Program-made: the position numbers and the translations under genes
Notes under the pieces: model-generated
Database searches by the model: none
What the model was told of the DNA's origin: nothing
The model's input: the letters and a program-made list of their open reading frames with translations, nothing else
Assembly (NCBI RefSeq): GCF_003722335.1
Contig: NZ_CP026100.1
Span: forward strand, 620,001-684,000
Reading direction: 5' to 3'
Length of the DNA stretch: 64,000 nucleotides
Origin: Caulobacter flavus
GTDB lineage: Bacteria; Pseudomonadota; Alphaproteobacteria; Caulobacterales; Caulobacteraceae
Shown here: positions 8,512 through 16,505 of the stretch, one piece after another
Numbering within the stretch: the stretch's first letter is position 1
How the letters are laid out: each line of letters begins with the position of its first letter

Positions 8512-8533
8512 AAAAACAAAGGGAGAGGAAGCC

Positions 8534-9499
8534 ATGGCCGACCGCATCGTCTCGCCCTTCGGGGCGCGCAGCACCGCCGGCGAGGTCGTCGCCGGCCATG
8601 ACCTCTCGGGCCGCACCGCCGTGGTCACCGGCGCGGCCACCGGCATCGGCGTCGAGACCGCCCGCGCGCTCGCCCAGGCCGGCGCGCAGGTGGTGATCGC
8701 CGCCCGCAAGCCCGACCTGGCCGCCGAGGCGATCGCCGACATCGAGGCCGCGGCCGGCCCCGGAAGCACGAGCTTCGCCATGCTCGACCTTTCCAGCCTG
8801 GCCTCGGTGCGCGCGTTCGCGGAGGCCTGGGGCGCGCGGCCGCTGAACCTGCTGATCAACAACGCCGGCGTCATGGCCTGCCCGCTCACCTATACGCAGG
8901 ACGGGCTGGAGATGCAGATCGGCACGAACCACTTCGGCCACTTCCTGCTGTCGACGCTGCTGGCCGGAAGCCTGGTCGCCGGCGCGCAGGCCTCGGGCGT
9001 CGCCTCGCGCCTGGTGTCGCTGTCGTCGATCGGCCATCGCCGCTCGGGCGTGAACTTCGAGGACCCGCACTTCCGTCATCGGCCCTACGACAAGTGGGAG
9101 GCCTACGGCCAGACCAAGACCGCCAACAGCCTGTTCGCCGTCGGCTTCGACGCCCGATTCAAGGATCGCGGCGTGCGGGCCAACGCCGTCATGCCCGGCG
9201 GCATCATGACTCCGCTGCAGCGCCACCTGCCGATCGAGGAACAGGTCGCCCTCGGCTGGATCGGCGAGGACGGCAAGCCCCGAGACGGCTTCAAGACGCC
9301 CGAGCAGGGCGCCGCCACCAGCGTCTGGGCGGCGGTGGGCCCCGAACTCGACGGCGTCGGCGGGCTCTATCTGGAAGACTGCAGGCAGGCCGCGCCCTGG
9401 ACCAAGGACAGGCCCTGGGCCGGCGTCATGCCGCACGCGCTGGATCCCGAAGCCGCCGAGCGGCTGTGGGGGCTGTCGGAAGCAACAGTCGCCGGGTAG
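8534..9499 (+). CDS. SDR-family oxidoreductase (retinol dehydrogenase-like)
   Basis: This 321-residue short-chain dehydrogenase has a Rossmann motif TGAATGIG near residues 33-40, the NNAG motif in LLINNAGVMA, the catalytic serine in VSLSSIGHR and the YxxxK pair in YGQTK (near 190-194). The long C-terminal part after the active site matches the retinol-dehydrogenase/WW-oxidoreductase-like subgroup, which uses NADP(H). The start is supported by GGGAGAGGAAG a few bases upstream. It follows the enoyl-CoA hydratase and may share its MarR control. Its 3' end runs into a family B repeat. Confidence 0.88.
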   Translation: MADRIVSPFGARSTAGEVVAGHDLSGRTAVVTGAATGIGVETARALAQAGAQVVIAARKPDLAAEAIADIEAAAGPGSTSFAMLDLSSLASVRAFAEAWGARPLNLLINNAGVMACPLTYTQDGLEMQIGTNHFGHFLLSTLLAGSLVAGAQASGVASRLVSLSSIGHRRSGVNFEDPHFRHRPYDKWEAYGQTKTANSLFAVGFDARFKDRGVRANAVMPGGIMTPLQRHLPIEEQVALGWIGEDGKPRDGFKTPEQGAATSVWAAVGPELDGVGGLYLEDCRQAAPWTKDRPWAGVMPHALDPEAAERLWGLSEATVAG

Positions 9500-9504
9500 C
9501 CCCC

Positions 9505-9646
9505 AAAGCTCCTCCCCCGTGAAACGGGGGAGGTGGCGCGGCGCCATCGGCGACGTGACGGAGGGGGCGACCGCCGGCACGGCGCCCAGTCTCGCCCCAT
9601 CCACCACTTCGTGGCCCCCCTCCCCCGTTTCACGGGGAGGAGTAAG
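9505..9646. repeat. Intergenic palindromic repeat, family B (copy 1)
   Basis: The element consists of a left hairpin CTCCCCCGTGAAACGGGGGAG, then GTGGCGCGGCG.. and GTGACGGAGGGGGCG, then a right hairpin beginning CCCCCTCCCCCGTTTCACG. The same plan occurs at 47512. It lies between the convergent SDR and DUF4350-like genes and invades the latter's coding frame. The right arm has four G where the left arm has five C (9634-9637), one base short. Confidence 0.8.
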
Positions 9647-10546
9647 CCAGTGCAGCACGTTGAGCAGGAACGCCTTGTTCCGCGAGGCGGTCGGGGCGTT
9701 GAAGCCCATCTTGCGCTTCTGCGGTCCGGCGGCCTGGGCGGTGAACATCGCCGCCTCGCCCATCACCACCACCCTCCCCCTGCCAACGATCAAGGCCGCG
9801 CCGCGCAGGCGGCCCTCGCCGTCGATGCGGCGGGTCTTGGCGTCGAACTCCCAGGCGACCTCCGGCAGGGCGACGCTCCAGCCGCCCTTCAGGGTCATCA
9901 GCGGCTGAGCCTCGGGCGGGGCCACGAACGACGAACCGGTGAAGCTCTGCACCCGGTCGATCCCGCGGGTGATCGCGTGCTCCGACAGCGAACCGTCCTG
10001 GCGCTGGAAGAATTCCGGCCCGCCGCCAGTCTTCTGGGCGAAGCCGTTGTCGAAGGAAAAGCCGAAGGCGCGGGCCAGCGGCTCGGCCCCGCCCGGGAAC
10101 GGCATGTGGTCGGCGATCAGCAGCAGGCCGCCGCCCGCCTCGACCCAGGCCTTCACGGCGGCGACCTCCTCGGGCGTATAGGCGCCCGGCGTGGGCAGCC
10201 GCCAGTTCCCCAGGTTCTCGGCCGCCAGGGGATTGGCCACCACCAGCAGGTCGACCTCGGACAGGGCGGCCTGGTCGAACCGCATGCCCAGGCCCGAGAC
10301 CCGGTAGCCGTCGGCGCGGGCCACCGCCGCGAACGGCGCGTAGCGACCCTCGACGGTGTGGAAGTTGTTGTGTCCCTGGTCGACGGCCAGGCGCGGCCCC
10401 TTGCCGGGCGCGAAGGCGGGATTGGCGACCGTGAGATCGGCGGTCGGGTCGGCTTCCTGCTGGCGGGCGTGGACGGTTCCGGCCGCCAAGGCGCCAAGGA
10501 CCGGAACACCGGCGGCGACGGAAAGCAGAAACTGTCGACGGCGCAT
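9630..10546 (-). CDS. DUF4350/GATase-like exported protein, stop codon displaced by a repeat
   Basis: The start MRRRQFLLSVAAGVPVLGAL is a twin-arginine-type signal, so export to the periplasm is likely. The mature part has a glutamine-amidotransferase-like (ThuA/DUF4350) fold: VDQGHNNFHT, DLLVVANPLA, VKAWVEAGGGLLLIADHMPF, and the end KAFLLNVLHWLTP. Family function is poorly known. ATG 10546 starts at the signal peptide. As sequenced, no stop follows HWLTPP: the frame runs on through the family B repeat and antisense to the SDR gene to 8510 (678 residues). If the repeat's homopolymer had five C instead of four, the frame would hit TGA at 9630-9632 and end HWLTPPP. I give that end as the probable native one; sequencing error and true readthrough are both possible. 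Confidence 0.65.
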
Positions 10547-10596
10547 GGCGTGGATCCCCCGGGCGGTCGGGGTCACCCTACCGCGCGACCGGGCAA

Positions 10597-10632
10597 AGAA
10601 AAGGCCGCGGAGCGCGAGCCCCGCGGCCTTCT
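10597..10632 (-). terminator. Intrinsic terminator downstream of the cytochrome c gene
   Basis: On the minus strand AAGGCCGCGG and CCGCGGCCTT form a 10-bp stem with a 10-base loop, followed by TTTTCTTTG. It follows the stop of the minus-strand cytochrome gene by about 25 bp. Confidence 0.75.
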
Positions 10633-10655
10633 CGTTTCGATCGTCGCGACCGGCC

Positions 10656-11360
10656 TTACGGCTTGGCGGGCGCGGCGGCGGGCTTGTCGGCGGTCGCCGG
10701 AGCCGGGGCGGTCGCCGCGGCCGAGGCCGGAGCGCCGGCGACGGGAGCAGCGGCGCCTTCGGCGGCGGGAGCCGCGGCCGCATCGGCGGCCGGAGCGGCT
10801 GCTGCGGCGGGCTTGGGAGCCGGCACCGGCAGGGTCGAGCCCAGGCTGTGCAGGTAGGCGATGACGGCGATGCGGTCTTCCTGCTTCTTCAGGCCCGCGA
10901 AGGTCATCTTGGTGCCCGAGATGTACTTGCCCGGGGCCTTCAGGAACTGGTCGACGTGGTCGTAGTCCCAGACGGGGTTCTTGCCGCCGAAGTCGGTCAT
11001 CGCGCCCGAATAGCCGAAGCCCGGGTGCGTGCCGGGCTTCTTGCCCAGGGTGCCGAAGAGGTTGGGACCGGTGCCGTTCGGACCGCCCGAAGTGAAGGTG
11101 TGGCACGAGGCGCACTTGGCCGAGACGGCCTTGCCGGCCTCGATATTGGCGGGCAGCAGCAGCACCGAACCCCAGTCGGGCGGAACCTCGGCGGCCGCAG
11201 CGCCCTCGCCGCCGGTGTCTTCCTGGACGGCGATCGCGTAGCCGGGCTTTTCGACTTCGTGCTTCTTGAAGACGATGTCGGACGCCTCGCGAAGACCGAA
11301 GATGACCAGACCGGTCAGAAGCACGCCGCCGAAAATCTTGTTGAACGTAAGGTCGCTCAT
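10656..11360 (-). CDS. cycM: Membrane-anchored cytochrome c (CycM-like)
   Basis: This 234-residue class I cytochrome c carries electrons between the bc1 complex and terminal oxidase on the periplasmic side. The N-terminal helix (GGVLLTGLVIFGL, residues 11-23) is an uncleaved anchor. The heme motif CASCH is at residues 83-87, and the axial methionine in GTKMTF is near 152. The length and anchor match CycM-type cytochromes of alphaproteobacteria. After residue 180 there is a roughly 50-residue tail of almost only Ala and Pro with a few Gly, Glu and Lys, which is unusual and probably a flexible wall-spanning or disordered extension. The gene is single, with its own terminator, and diverges from kdsB. 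Confidence 0.88.
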   Translation of the reverse strand: MSDLTFNKIFGGVLLTGLVIFGLREASDIVFKKHEVEKPGYAIAVQEDTGGEGAAAAEVPPDWGSVLLLPANIEAGKAVSAKCASCHTFTSGGPNGTGPNLFGTLGKKPGTHPGFGYSGAMTDFGGKNPVWDYDHVDQFLKAPGKYISGTKMTFAGLKKQEDRIAVIAYLHSLGSTLPVPAPKPAAAAAPAADAAAAPAAEGAAAPVAGAPASAAATAPAPATADKPAAAPAKP

Positions 11361-11528
11361 CTCAGCCTTGTCAGCCTCTTTATAGACCCGTCTTGCGTGG
11401 ACGGAGCCGATTTATGAGCGCGGGTCCCCCCATGGTCTCCCCACGCGCGTGTTGCGCTCCGGTCTCTGACACGCTACCGCCCCGTGCGCAACCCGGGCGA
11501 ACCGCGTTTCGCCCAACTCCGGTACGCC

Positions 11529-12263
11529 ATGAACCCGATCGTCCTCATCCCCGCCCGCATGGCGGCCACTCGTCTTCCGAACAAGCCGCTGGCCGATATC
11601 GGCGGGCTGCCGATGATCGTGCGCGTGCTGCGCCAGGCCCAGGCCGCCGGCATCGGCCCCGTGGCCGTGGCTGCCGGCGATCCCGAGATCGTCGCGGCGG
11701 TGGAGGCCGCGGGCGGCCGCGCCGTGCTGACCGATCCGGCCCTGCCCTCGGGTTCGGACCGCATCCTGGCGGCCCTGGCCGTGCTCGACCCGGGCCGCGC
11801 CCACGACGTGGTCATCAACCTGCAGGGCGACATGCCGTTCGTGGATCCCGGCGTGCTGGCGGCCTGCGCCGGCCAGCTGGCCGCCCACGCCGACGCCGAC
11901 ATCGCCACCGTGGTCGCGCCCGAGGCTTCGAGCGCCGACCGCGCCAACCCCGACGTGGTCAAGGCCGTGCTGGCCATGGACGCCGGCGAGACGAGCGGCC
12001 GCGCGCTCTACTTCACCCGCTCGACGCTCTATGGCGACGCGCCCGTGTGGCGCCACATCGGCATCTACGGTTATCGCCGCGCCGCGCTGGAGGCCTTCAA
12101 CGCCGCCGCGCCCTCGGCCCTGGAACAGCGCGAGAAGCTGGAGCAGCTGAGGGCCATGGAGCTTGGCCTGACCATCCGCGCCGCCGTCGCCGCCGAGGCC
12201 CCGATCTCCGTCGACAATCCTTCCGACCTGCAGGCCGCGCGCGACCACGCCGAAAAGAACTGA
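11529..12263 (+). CDS. kdsB: 3-deoxy-manno-octulosonate cytidylyltransferase
   Basis: The enzyme activates Kdo with CTP to CMP-Kdo for lipopolysaccharide inner-core synthesis in the cytosol. The nucleotide-binding start is VLIPARMAATRLPNKPL. Other signatures are the SGSDRI motif, NLQGDMPFVDP (NVQGDEP in most homologues) and the C-terminal VDNPSDLQAAR. At 244 residues the length is normal. ATG 11529 is chosen because family members start directly with the IPAR strand; the open frame extends 15 codons upstream without family support. A ribosome binding site is not obvious. The next gene, pheA, begins 8 bp after the stop, so the two are likely cotranscribed. Confidence 0.93.
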   Translation: MNPIVLIPARMAATRLPNKPLADIGGLPMIVRVLRQAQAAGIGPVAVAAGDPEIVAAVEAAGGRAVLTDPALPSGSDRILAALAVLDPGRAHDVVINLQGDMPFVDPGVLAACAGQLAAHADADIATVVAPEASSADRANPDVVKAVLAMDAGETSGRALYFTRSTLYGDAPVWRHIGIYGYRRAALEAFNAAAPSALEQREKLEQLRAMELGLTIRAAVAAEAPISVDNPSDLQAARDHAEKN

Positions 12264-12271
12264 AGAGCTAG

Positions 12272-13120
12272 ATGAGCATCCTCAAGAAGATCGCCTTCCA
12301 GGGCGAGCCCGGCGCCAACAGCCACGAGGCGTGCCGCACCTACTTCCCCGACTACGAGGCCTATCCCTGCGCCACCTTCGAGGAGGCGTTCGAGGCCATC
12401 AAGACCGGCGCGGCCCAGCTGGGCATGATCCCGATCGAGAACTCGATCGCCGGGCGCGTGGCCGACGTCCACCACCTGCTGCCCGCCTCGGGGCTGAAGA
12501 TCATCGGCGAGCGCTTCAAGCCGATCCGCTTCCAGCTGATGGCCAACAAGGGCGTGACGCTGGATCAGGTGAAGACCGCCGTCTCGATGCCGATCGCGCT
12601 TTCGCAGTGCCGCCACAGCCTCAAGCGCCTGGGCCTCTCGACCGAGGGCGCGGGCGACACCGCCGGCGCCGCCAAGGCCCTGGCCCTCAAGCCCGACCCG
12701 ACCCGCGCCGCCGTCGCCCCGGCCCTGGCCGCCGAGATCTACGGCCTCGAAATCCTGGCGCGCGACATCGAGGACGAGCGCCACAACACCACCCGCTTCC
12801 TGGTGATGACCGCCGACCCGGCCCCGCCGGCCCCGTCGTTCACCCACCGCTGCGTGACCAGCTTCGTGTTCCGCGTGCGCAACCTGCCGGCCGCGCTGTT
12901 CAAGGCCATGGGCGGCTTCGCCACCAACGGCGTCAACATGACCAAGCTGGAAAGCTACATGGAGAACGGCGCCTTCACGGCCACCTTCTTCTACGCCGAG
13001 GTCGACGGCCGCCCCGAGGACCGCAACCTCGCCCTGGCCTTCGACGAGCTGAAGTTCTTCTCCGAGCGCTTCGAGATCCTGGGCGTCTACCCCGCCGACC
13101 CGTTCCGCGATCGGGGGTAA
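12272..13120 (+). CDS. pheA: Prephenate dehydratase with ACT domain
   Basis: This 282-residue enzyme converts prephenate to phenylpyruvate, the phenylalanine branch of aromatic amino acid synthesis. The prephenate dehydratase domain begins IAFQGEPGANSHEA, contains GMIPIENSIAGRV and ends with the catalytic TRF motif in HNTTRFLV. A C-terminal ACT domain (from about residue 190, VRNLPAALFKAMGGFATNGV, then KLESYM) gives feedback control by phenylalanine; the usual ESRP motif reads ESYM here. There is no chorismate mutase domain, as is normal in alphaproteobacteria. The start lies 8 bp after kdsB. Confidence 0.93.
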   Translation: MSILKKIAFQGEPGANSHEACRTYFPDYEAYPCATFEEAFEAIKTGAAQLGMIPIENSIAGRVADVHHLLPASGLKIIGERFKPIRFQLMANKGVTLDQVKTAVSMPIALSQCRHSLKRLGLSTEGAGDTAGAAKALALKPDPTRAAVAPALAAEIYGLEILARDIEDERHNTTRFLVMTADPAPPAPSFTHRCVTSFVFRVRNLPAALFKAMGGFATNGVNMTKLESYMENGAFTATFFYAEVDGRPEDRNLALAFDELKFFSERFEILGVYPADPFRDRG

Positions 13121-13159
13121 GGACGCGACCGCCAGCCGCCATGCGCGGTCCTCGTCCTC

Positions 13160-13726
13160 TCAAGCCTTCCGGTAGAGCAGCACCCGCCCGGCCGGGACGA
13201 GCTGCAGCAGGAGATCGAACTCCCGCACGTTGGCCGTCAGCACGGTAAGGCCAAGCTTCAGCGCCTGCAGGAACAGCACGCTGTCCTGCAAGGCCTTGAG
13301 ACGGCCGTCGTCGCGATAGCCCTGCAGGCGGCACAGCATTCCGGCGAGCAGGGCGGCGCGCCCCAGCACCTCGGCGTCGGGCTCGAACAGGCGATGGTCG
13401 GGCATGGCCTTGATCTGCCGCTCGATGGCCCCGATAACGTCGGCGCTGCGCGGATCCTCGGGGCGCAGCACGCCGACCGTGTGCATCAGTTCCTGGACCG
13501 CCACGGTGGAATGGTTGGCCTGCCGGGTCGAGATCAGGCCGCTGACGACGGCGGGCGCGCGGCCCTGCATCCGGTCGATGTAGACGCAGGTGTCCAGCAA
13601 CAGCGCCGAACCGGCCAGTTCGCCCTCGTCGGCGAAAGGCAGCGCGGCGTCATCGCGGCGGGCCAAGGTGTGACCGGGATCGAAGCGCGCCCAGCGGCGG
13701 GCGGCGTCAAAATCGAAGCTCGCCAC
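13160..13726 (-). CDS. PIN-domain toxin of a toxin-antitoxin pair
   Basis: This 188-residue protein has a PIN ribonuclease domain: the first acidic residue is in ALLLDTCVYID (near residue 44), the glutamate in AVQELMHTVG, and the later acidic residue(s) in ALQDSVLFLQALK and LTANVREFDLL. About 40 extra residues precede the domain. Such toxins cleave RNA and are held inactive by the antitoxin encoded just upstream, from which it is separated by a single base. The start is GTG at 13726 (GTGGCGAGC), read as one transcript with the antitoxin. The target RNA is unknown. Confidence 0.75.
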   Translation of the reverse strand: MASFDFDAARRWARFDPGHTLARRDDAALPFADEGELAGSALLLDTCVYIDRMQGRAPAVVSGLISTRQANHSTVAVQELMHTVGVLRPEDPRSADVIGAIERQIKAMPDHRLFEPDAEVLGRAALLAGMLCRLQGYRDDGRLKALQDSVLFLQALKLGLTVLTANVREFDLLLQLVPAGRVLLYRKA

Positions 13727-13727
13727 T

Positions 13728-14033
13728 TCAGAAGCCCAGCTTCAGGTCCGGATCGACCGTGCCTCCAACCGCTTCGAAGGCCTCGGCGAAACGGTCCTCC
13801 AAGGCCAGGCTGGCCAGGGCGAACTCCAGCAGCTCGGTGTCGGTGGCGATGCCGGTATTGGCCTTGGCCTGCTCGATCAGGGCCGCGCTGAGGCGTCCCC
13901 CGATGCGGCCGTCCTTGTCGGCCAGAAGGCCAGACCGCTGGGCGCTGTTCATCACCGCTTCGACGCGGGTTTCCACAACGCGGCCCGACCGCTCGCTACG
14001 AGCAACCCATCTGCCAGTCGCATGGTTCGGCAT
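13728..14033 (-). CDS. Antitoxin of the PIN-domain pair
   Basis: This 101-residue protein directly precedes the PIN gene. The central part (RIGGRLSAALIEQAKANTGI, then TDTELLEFALASLALE) looks like a ribbon-helix-helix-type DNA-binding module, and the C-terminal tail GGTVDPDLKLGF is the kind of acidic-hydrophobic tail that blocks PIN toxins. I choose ATG 14033 because a purine-rich AAGAGAGAA precedes it and because an operator-like dyad (14068-14094) would lie inside the coding region if the far upstream ATG at 14105 were used. It probably represses its own operon. Confidence 0.65.
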   Translation of the reverse strand: MPNHATGRWVARSERSGRVVETRVEAVMNSAQRSGLLADKDGRIGGRLSAALIEQAKANTGIATDTELLEFALASLALEDRFAEAFEAVGGTVDPDLKLGF

Positions 14034-14067
14034 CTGAGCGTGTTCTCTCTTGGCCACTTTCGCACCC

Positions 14068-14094
14068 GTTCGACAAAGTACCATTTTGTTGAAC
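14068..14094. promoter_or_regulatory. Operator-like dyad of the PIN toxin-antitoxin operon
   Basis: Arms GTTCGACAAA and TTTTGTTGAAC match over 9 of 10 positions around a 7-bp centre. The dyad lies 35 bp upstream of the antitoxin ATG. Autoregulation by the antitoxin or the complex is the usual arrangement (inference). Confidence 0.55.
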
Positions 14095-14166
14095 GTACGC
14101 CACAAGGGTGAATGACGTAAGCCTCAGCCTTCACCCCTCCCCCGTTCCGCCGTATCCTCGCCGACC

Positions 14167-15576
14167 ATGACCAAGCCCGTTCCCGCCGATGTCGTCTCGC
14201 GCCTGAAGTCCGTGCTGGGCGAGGGCGGTTGGAGCCAGGATCCCGAGCGGCTGGCGCCCAAGCTGGTCGAGTGGCGGGGCCGCTGGAAGGGGCAGACGCC
14301 GCTGCTGGTCACGCCGCGCACCACCGCCGAAGTCGCCGCCGTCGTGGGGATCTGCGCGGCGGAAGGCGTGGCGATCACCCCCCAGGGCGGCAACACCGGC
14401 CTGGTCGCCGGCCAGATCCCGCAGGGCGAGATCCTGCTGTCGACCGAGAAGCTGCGCGCCGTCCGCGACGTCGACGCCCTCGACGACGTCATGGTGCTGG
14501 AGGCCGGCGTCACCCTGTACGAGGCCCACCAGCAGGCGGCCGCCGTCGGCCGGCGGTTCACGGTGGGCGTGGCCTCGGAAGGCTCGTGCACCATCGGCGG
14601 CCTGATCTCGACCAACGCCGGCGGCACGGCCGTCCTGCGCTACGGCATGATGCGCGAGCAGGTCCTGGGCATCGAGGCCGTGCTTCCCAACGGCGAGATC
14701 TGGAACGGCCTCAAGCGCCTGCGCAAGGACAACACCGGCTACGACCTCAAGCAGCTGCTGATCGGGGCCGAGGGCACGCTGGGGATCGTCACCGCCGCGG
14801 CGCTGAAGCTGCATGCGCCGCTGGCCTCGCGGGCCGTGGCCATCGTGGGCCTAGCCTCGCCCGCCGACGCCATCCAGCTGCTGGCCCGCGCCAAGGACGA
14901 GACCGGCGGCGCGGTCGAGGCCTTCGAGCTGATGGGCCGCCTGGGCTTCGCCCTGACCGTGAAGAACGTGCCCGGCCTGCGCGATCCTCTGCCCACGGAG
15001 CATCCCTGGTACGTACTGATCGAGATCGCCAGCGGCGAGCCCGGCGCGGCCGAGGCGGCGCTGGAGCGCCTGCTGGCCGGGGCGCTGGAAGGCGGCCTGA
15101 TCGCCGACGCCGCCGTGGCCCAGACCCAGAGCCAGATGAAGGACTTCTGGCACATCCGCGAGGGCCACTCGGCCGGCCAGAAGCCGGAAGGCGCGGTGTG
15201 GAAGCACGACGTTTCCGTGCCCGTCTCCAAGATCCCCGACTTCATCGGCCAGGCCGACGCGGCGATCGCCAGGGCCTTCCCCGGAACCCGCATCGTCGCC
15301 TTCGGCCACGTGGGCGACGGCAACGTCCACTACGACGTGCTGAAAGCCCCGGGCGGCGACGACGACGCCCATGACGCCGCGCGCGAGGCCGGCGCCCGCA
15401 TCGTCCACGACATCGCCGCCGGCTTCCATGGCTCGATCAGCGCCGAGCATGGCCTGGGCGCGATGAAGTCGGCCGAGGCCCTGGCCTACAAGGACCACGT
15501 CGAGGTCGCCGCCCTGCGCGCCATCCGCGCCGCGCTCGATCCCCAGCGGATCATGAACCCGCGCGTGCTGTTCTAG
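14167..15576 (+). CDS. FAD-binding oxidoreductase, D-2-hydroxyglutarate/D-lactate dehydrogenase type
   Basis: This 469-residue flavoprotein of the VAO/GlcD family oxidises a D-2-hydroxy acid. The FAD domain shows PQGGNTGLVAGQIP (near residue 75), GLISTNAGGTAVLRYGMMRE and GAEGTLGIVTAAALKL. The C-terminal substrate domain shows FGHVGDGNVHYDV, with metal-type histidines, and SAEHGLGAMK. This set fits D-2-hydroxyglutarate dehydrogenase better than glycolate oxidase GlcD. Family knowledge: it recycles D-2-hydroxyglutarate made by SerA. The gene stands alone, downstream of the PIN module on the opposite strand, and converges on a small membrane protein gene. Confidence 0.87.
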   Translation: MTKPVPADVVSRLKSVLGEGGWSQDPERLAPKLVEWRGRWKGQTPLLVTPRTTAEVAAVVGICAAEGVAITPQGGNTGLVAGQIPQGEILLSTEKLRAVRDVDALDDVMVLEAGVTLYEAHQQAAAVGRRFTVGVASEGSCTIGGLISTNAGGTAVLRYGMMREQVLGIEAVLPNGEIWNGLKRLRKDNTGYDLKQLLIGAEGTLGIVTAAALKLHAPLASRAVAIVGLASPADAIQLLARAKDETGGAVEAFELMGRLGFALTVKNVPGLRDPLPTEHPWYVLIEIASGEPGAAEAALERLLAGALEGGLIADAAVAQTQSQMKDFWHIREGHSAGQKPEGAVWKHDVSVPVSKIPDFIGQADAAIARAFPGTRIVAFGHVGDGNVHYDVLKAPGGDDDAHDAAREAGARIVHDIAAGFHGSISAEHGLGAMKSAEALAYKDHVEVAALRAIRAALDPQRIMNPRVLF

Positions 15577-15585
15577 CCAGCGCCC

Positions 15586-15903
15586 CTAGCTGGCGTCGGC
15601 CTGCACGGCCTTGGCCTTGCGGCGAGCGAAGTAGACGGCGATCAGCGACAGCACCGCGCCGGCCGGGAAGGTCGACTTCAGGAAGCCGCCGGCCTGGCCC
15701 GGGCCCAGGATGTTGACCGCGAAGGGCACGAAGCCCCACTGGCCGGTGGACGGCTGCATCCAGAAGGCGCCGACGCCGACGAAACACAGCACCGCCCAGA
15801 TGAGGCGCAGCTTCAGGGCCTTGGTGCGGGCCACGAAATATAGGGCCACGATCATCGGCAGCGGCCAGGCCAGGGCGGCCGCGAGGGCGAGGGTCTCGTT
15901 CAT
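15586..15903 (-). CDS. Small membrane protein, function unknown
   Basis: This 105-residue protein has three predicted transmembrane segments: LALAAALAWPLPMIVALYFV, LIWAVLCFVGVGAFW and AGAVLSLIAVYFA, ending in a positively charged ARRKAKAV tail. I do not recognise the family. The ATG lies 12 bp before a hairpin repeat. It overlaps no neighbour and converges on the FAD oxidoreductase with 9 bp between stops. Confidence 0.6.
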   Translation of the reverse strand: MNETLALAAALAWPLPMIVALYFVARTKALKLRLIWAVLCFVGVGAFWMQPSTGQWGFVPFAVNILGPGQAGGFLKSTFPAGAVLSLIAVYFARRKAKAVQADAS

Positions 15904-16208
15904 GCCGTCATTCCTAGAGCGCGTTGGGCGAAAGTGTGAGCGGTTTCGCCGACTGACGCGCCCTAAATGTTTGATTTAGAGCCTTTTTAGACGCCTCACA
16001 TGATTCCATGCGAGGCTAAGGTTCTAGGGACCAGCGCGGGAAAGGAAAGCCGCTGTCGCCAACGGCGGGATCTCAGCCGAGCCCGCCGCCCACCGATATC
16101 CCTGGCGCAAATCCCAGGACGAACATGGACAGGAAGACCAGGGTCGGCCGCACGAGCGGACCACGGACGCGCCACAGCGCAAAGGCTTGGGATAGAGGGC
16201 AGAGCACT
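15904..16208. other. Gene-free interval of about 305 bp
   Basis: Apart from the family D hairpin near its left end, the interval has an AT-rich patch (TTTGATTTAGAGCCTTTTTAG, around 15968-15989) and otherwise GC-rich sequence with no open frame of credible codon use. Both flanking genes are on the minus strand, so this is the promoter region of the small membrane protein gene and the 3' region of the wHTH gene. Confidence 0.5.
15915..15967. repeat. Hairpin repeat, family D (copy 1)
   Basis: The segment starts TAGAGCGCGT, continues GGGCGAAAGTGTGAGCGG, then TTTCGCC and ACGCGCCCTAAA. The GGCGAAA/TTTCGCC and GAGCGCGT/ACGCGCcCT arms form an imperfect stem. The core GGCGAAAGTGT recurs in the hairpin at 56272. 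Confidence 0.6.
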
Positions 16209-16505
16209 TCAAGCCTCCGGCACGCCGGCCATCATCGCCTTCAGCGCCGCCAGGTGCCCCTTCAGCGCCTTGCGGCCGGCGCCGGTCAGGGAGGTCCAGG
16301 TGCGCACCCGGCCGTCGGACGGGCTCTTGCTGACCGTCAGGTAACCGGCCTCCTCCAGCGTCTTGATGTGCTTGGAGAGCACCGACTCCGAGACGTCGAG
16401 CGCTTCGCGCAAGGTGGCGAAGTCTATGGTGCTGACGCCGGCCAGCATGCAGCAGATCTGCAGGCGGTTGGGGGCGTGGATCACCGCGTCGAGATTGCCG
16501 CTCAC
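16209..16505 (-). CDS. Winged-helix transcriptional regulator (ArsR/MarR-like, DUF-type short form)
   Basis: This 98-residue one-domain regulator has a winged helix: NRLQICCMLAGVSTIDFATL, recognition helix SESVLSKHIKTLEEAGYL and wing SKSPSDGRVRTWTSLTGAG. It matches the short 'transcriptional regulator' family that is paired with a small membrane protein in many Proteobacteria. The start is GTG 16505, overlapping the stop of the upstream membrane-protein gene by 4 bp (GTGA), so expression is coupled. The promoter of the operon carries several TTTCC/GGAAA sites, likely its operators (inference). Confidence 0.8.
   Translation of the reverse strand: MSGNLDAVIHAPNRLQICCMLAGVSTIDFATLREALDVSESVLSKHIKTLEEAGYLTVSKSPSDGRVRTWTSLTGAGRKALKGHLAALKAMMAGVPEA

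Noticed and set aside
9505..9646. CRISPR array in the repeat-rich gaps
   Set aside because: The repeats are palindromic modules without regular spacing or spacers, and no cas genes are present.
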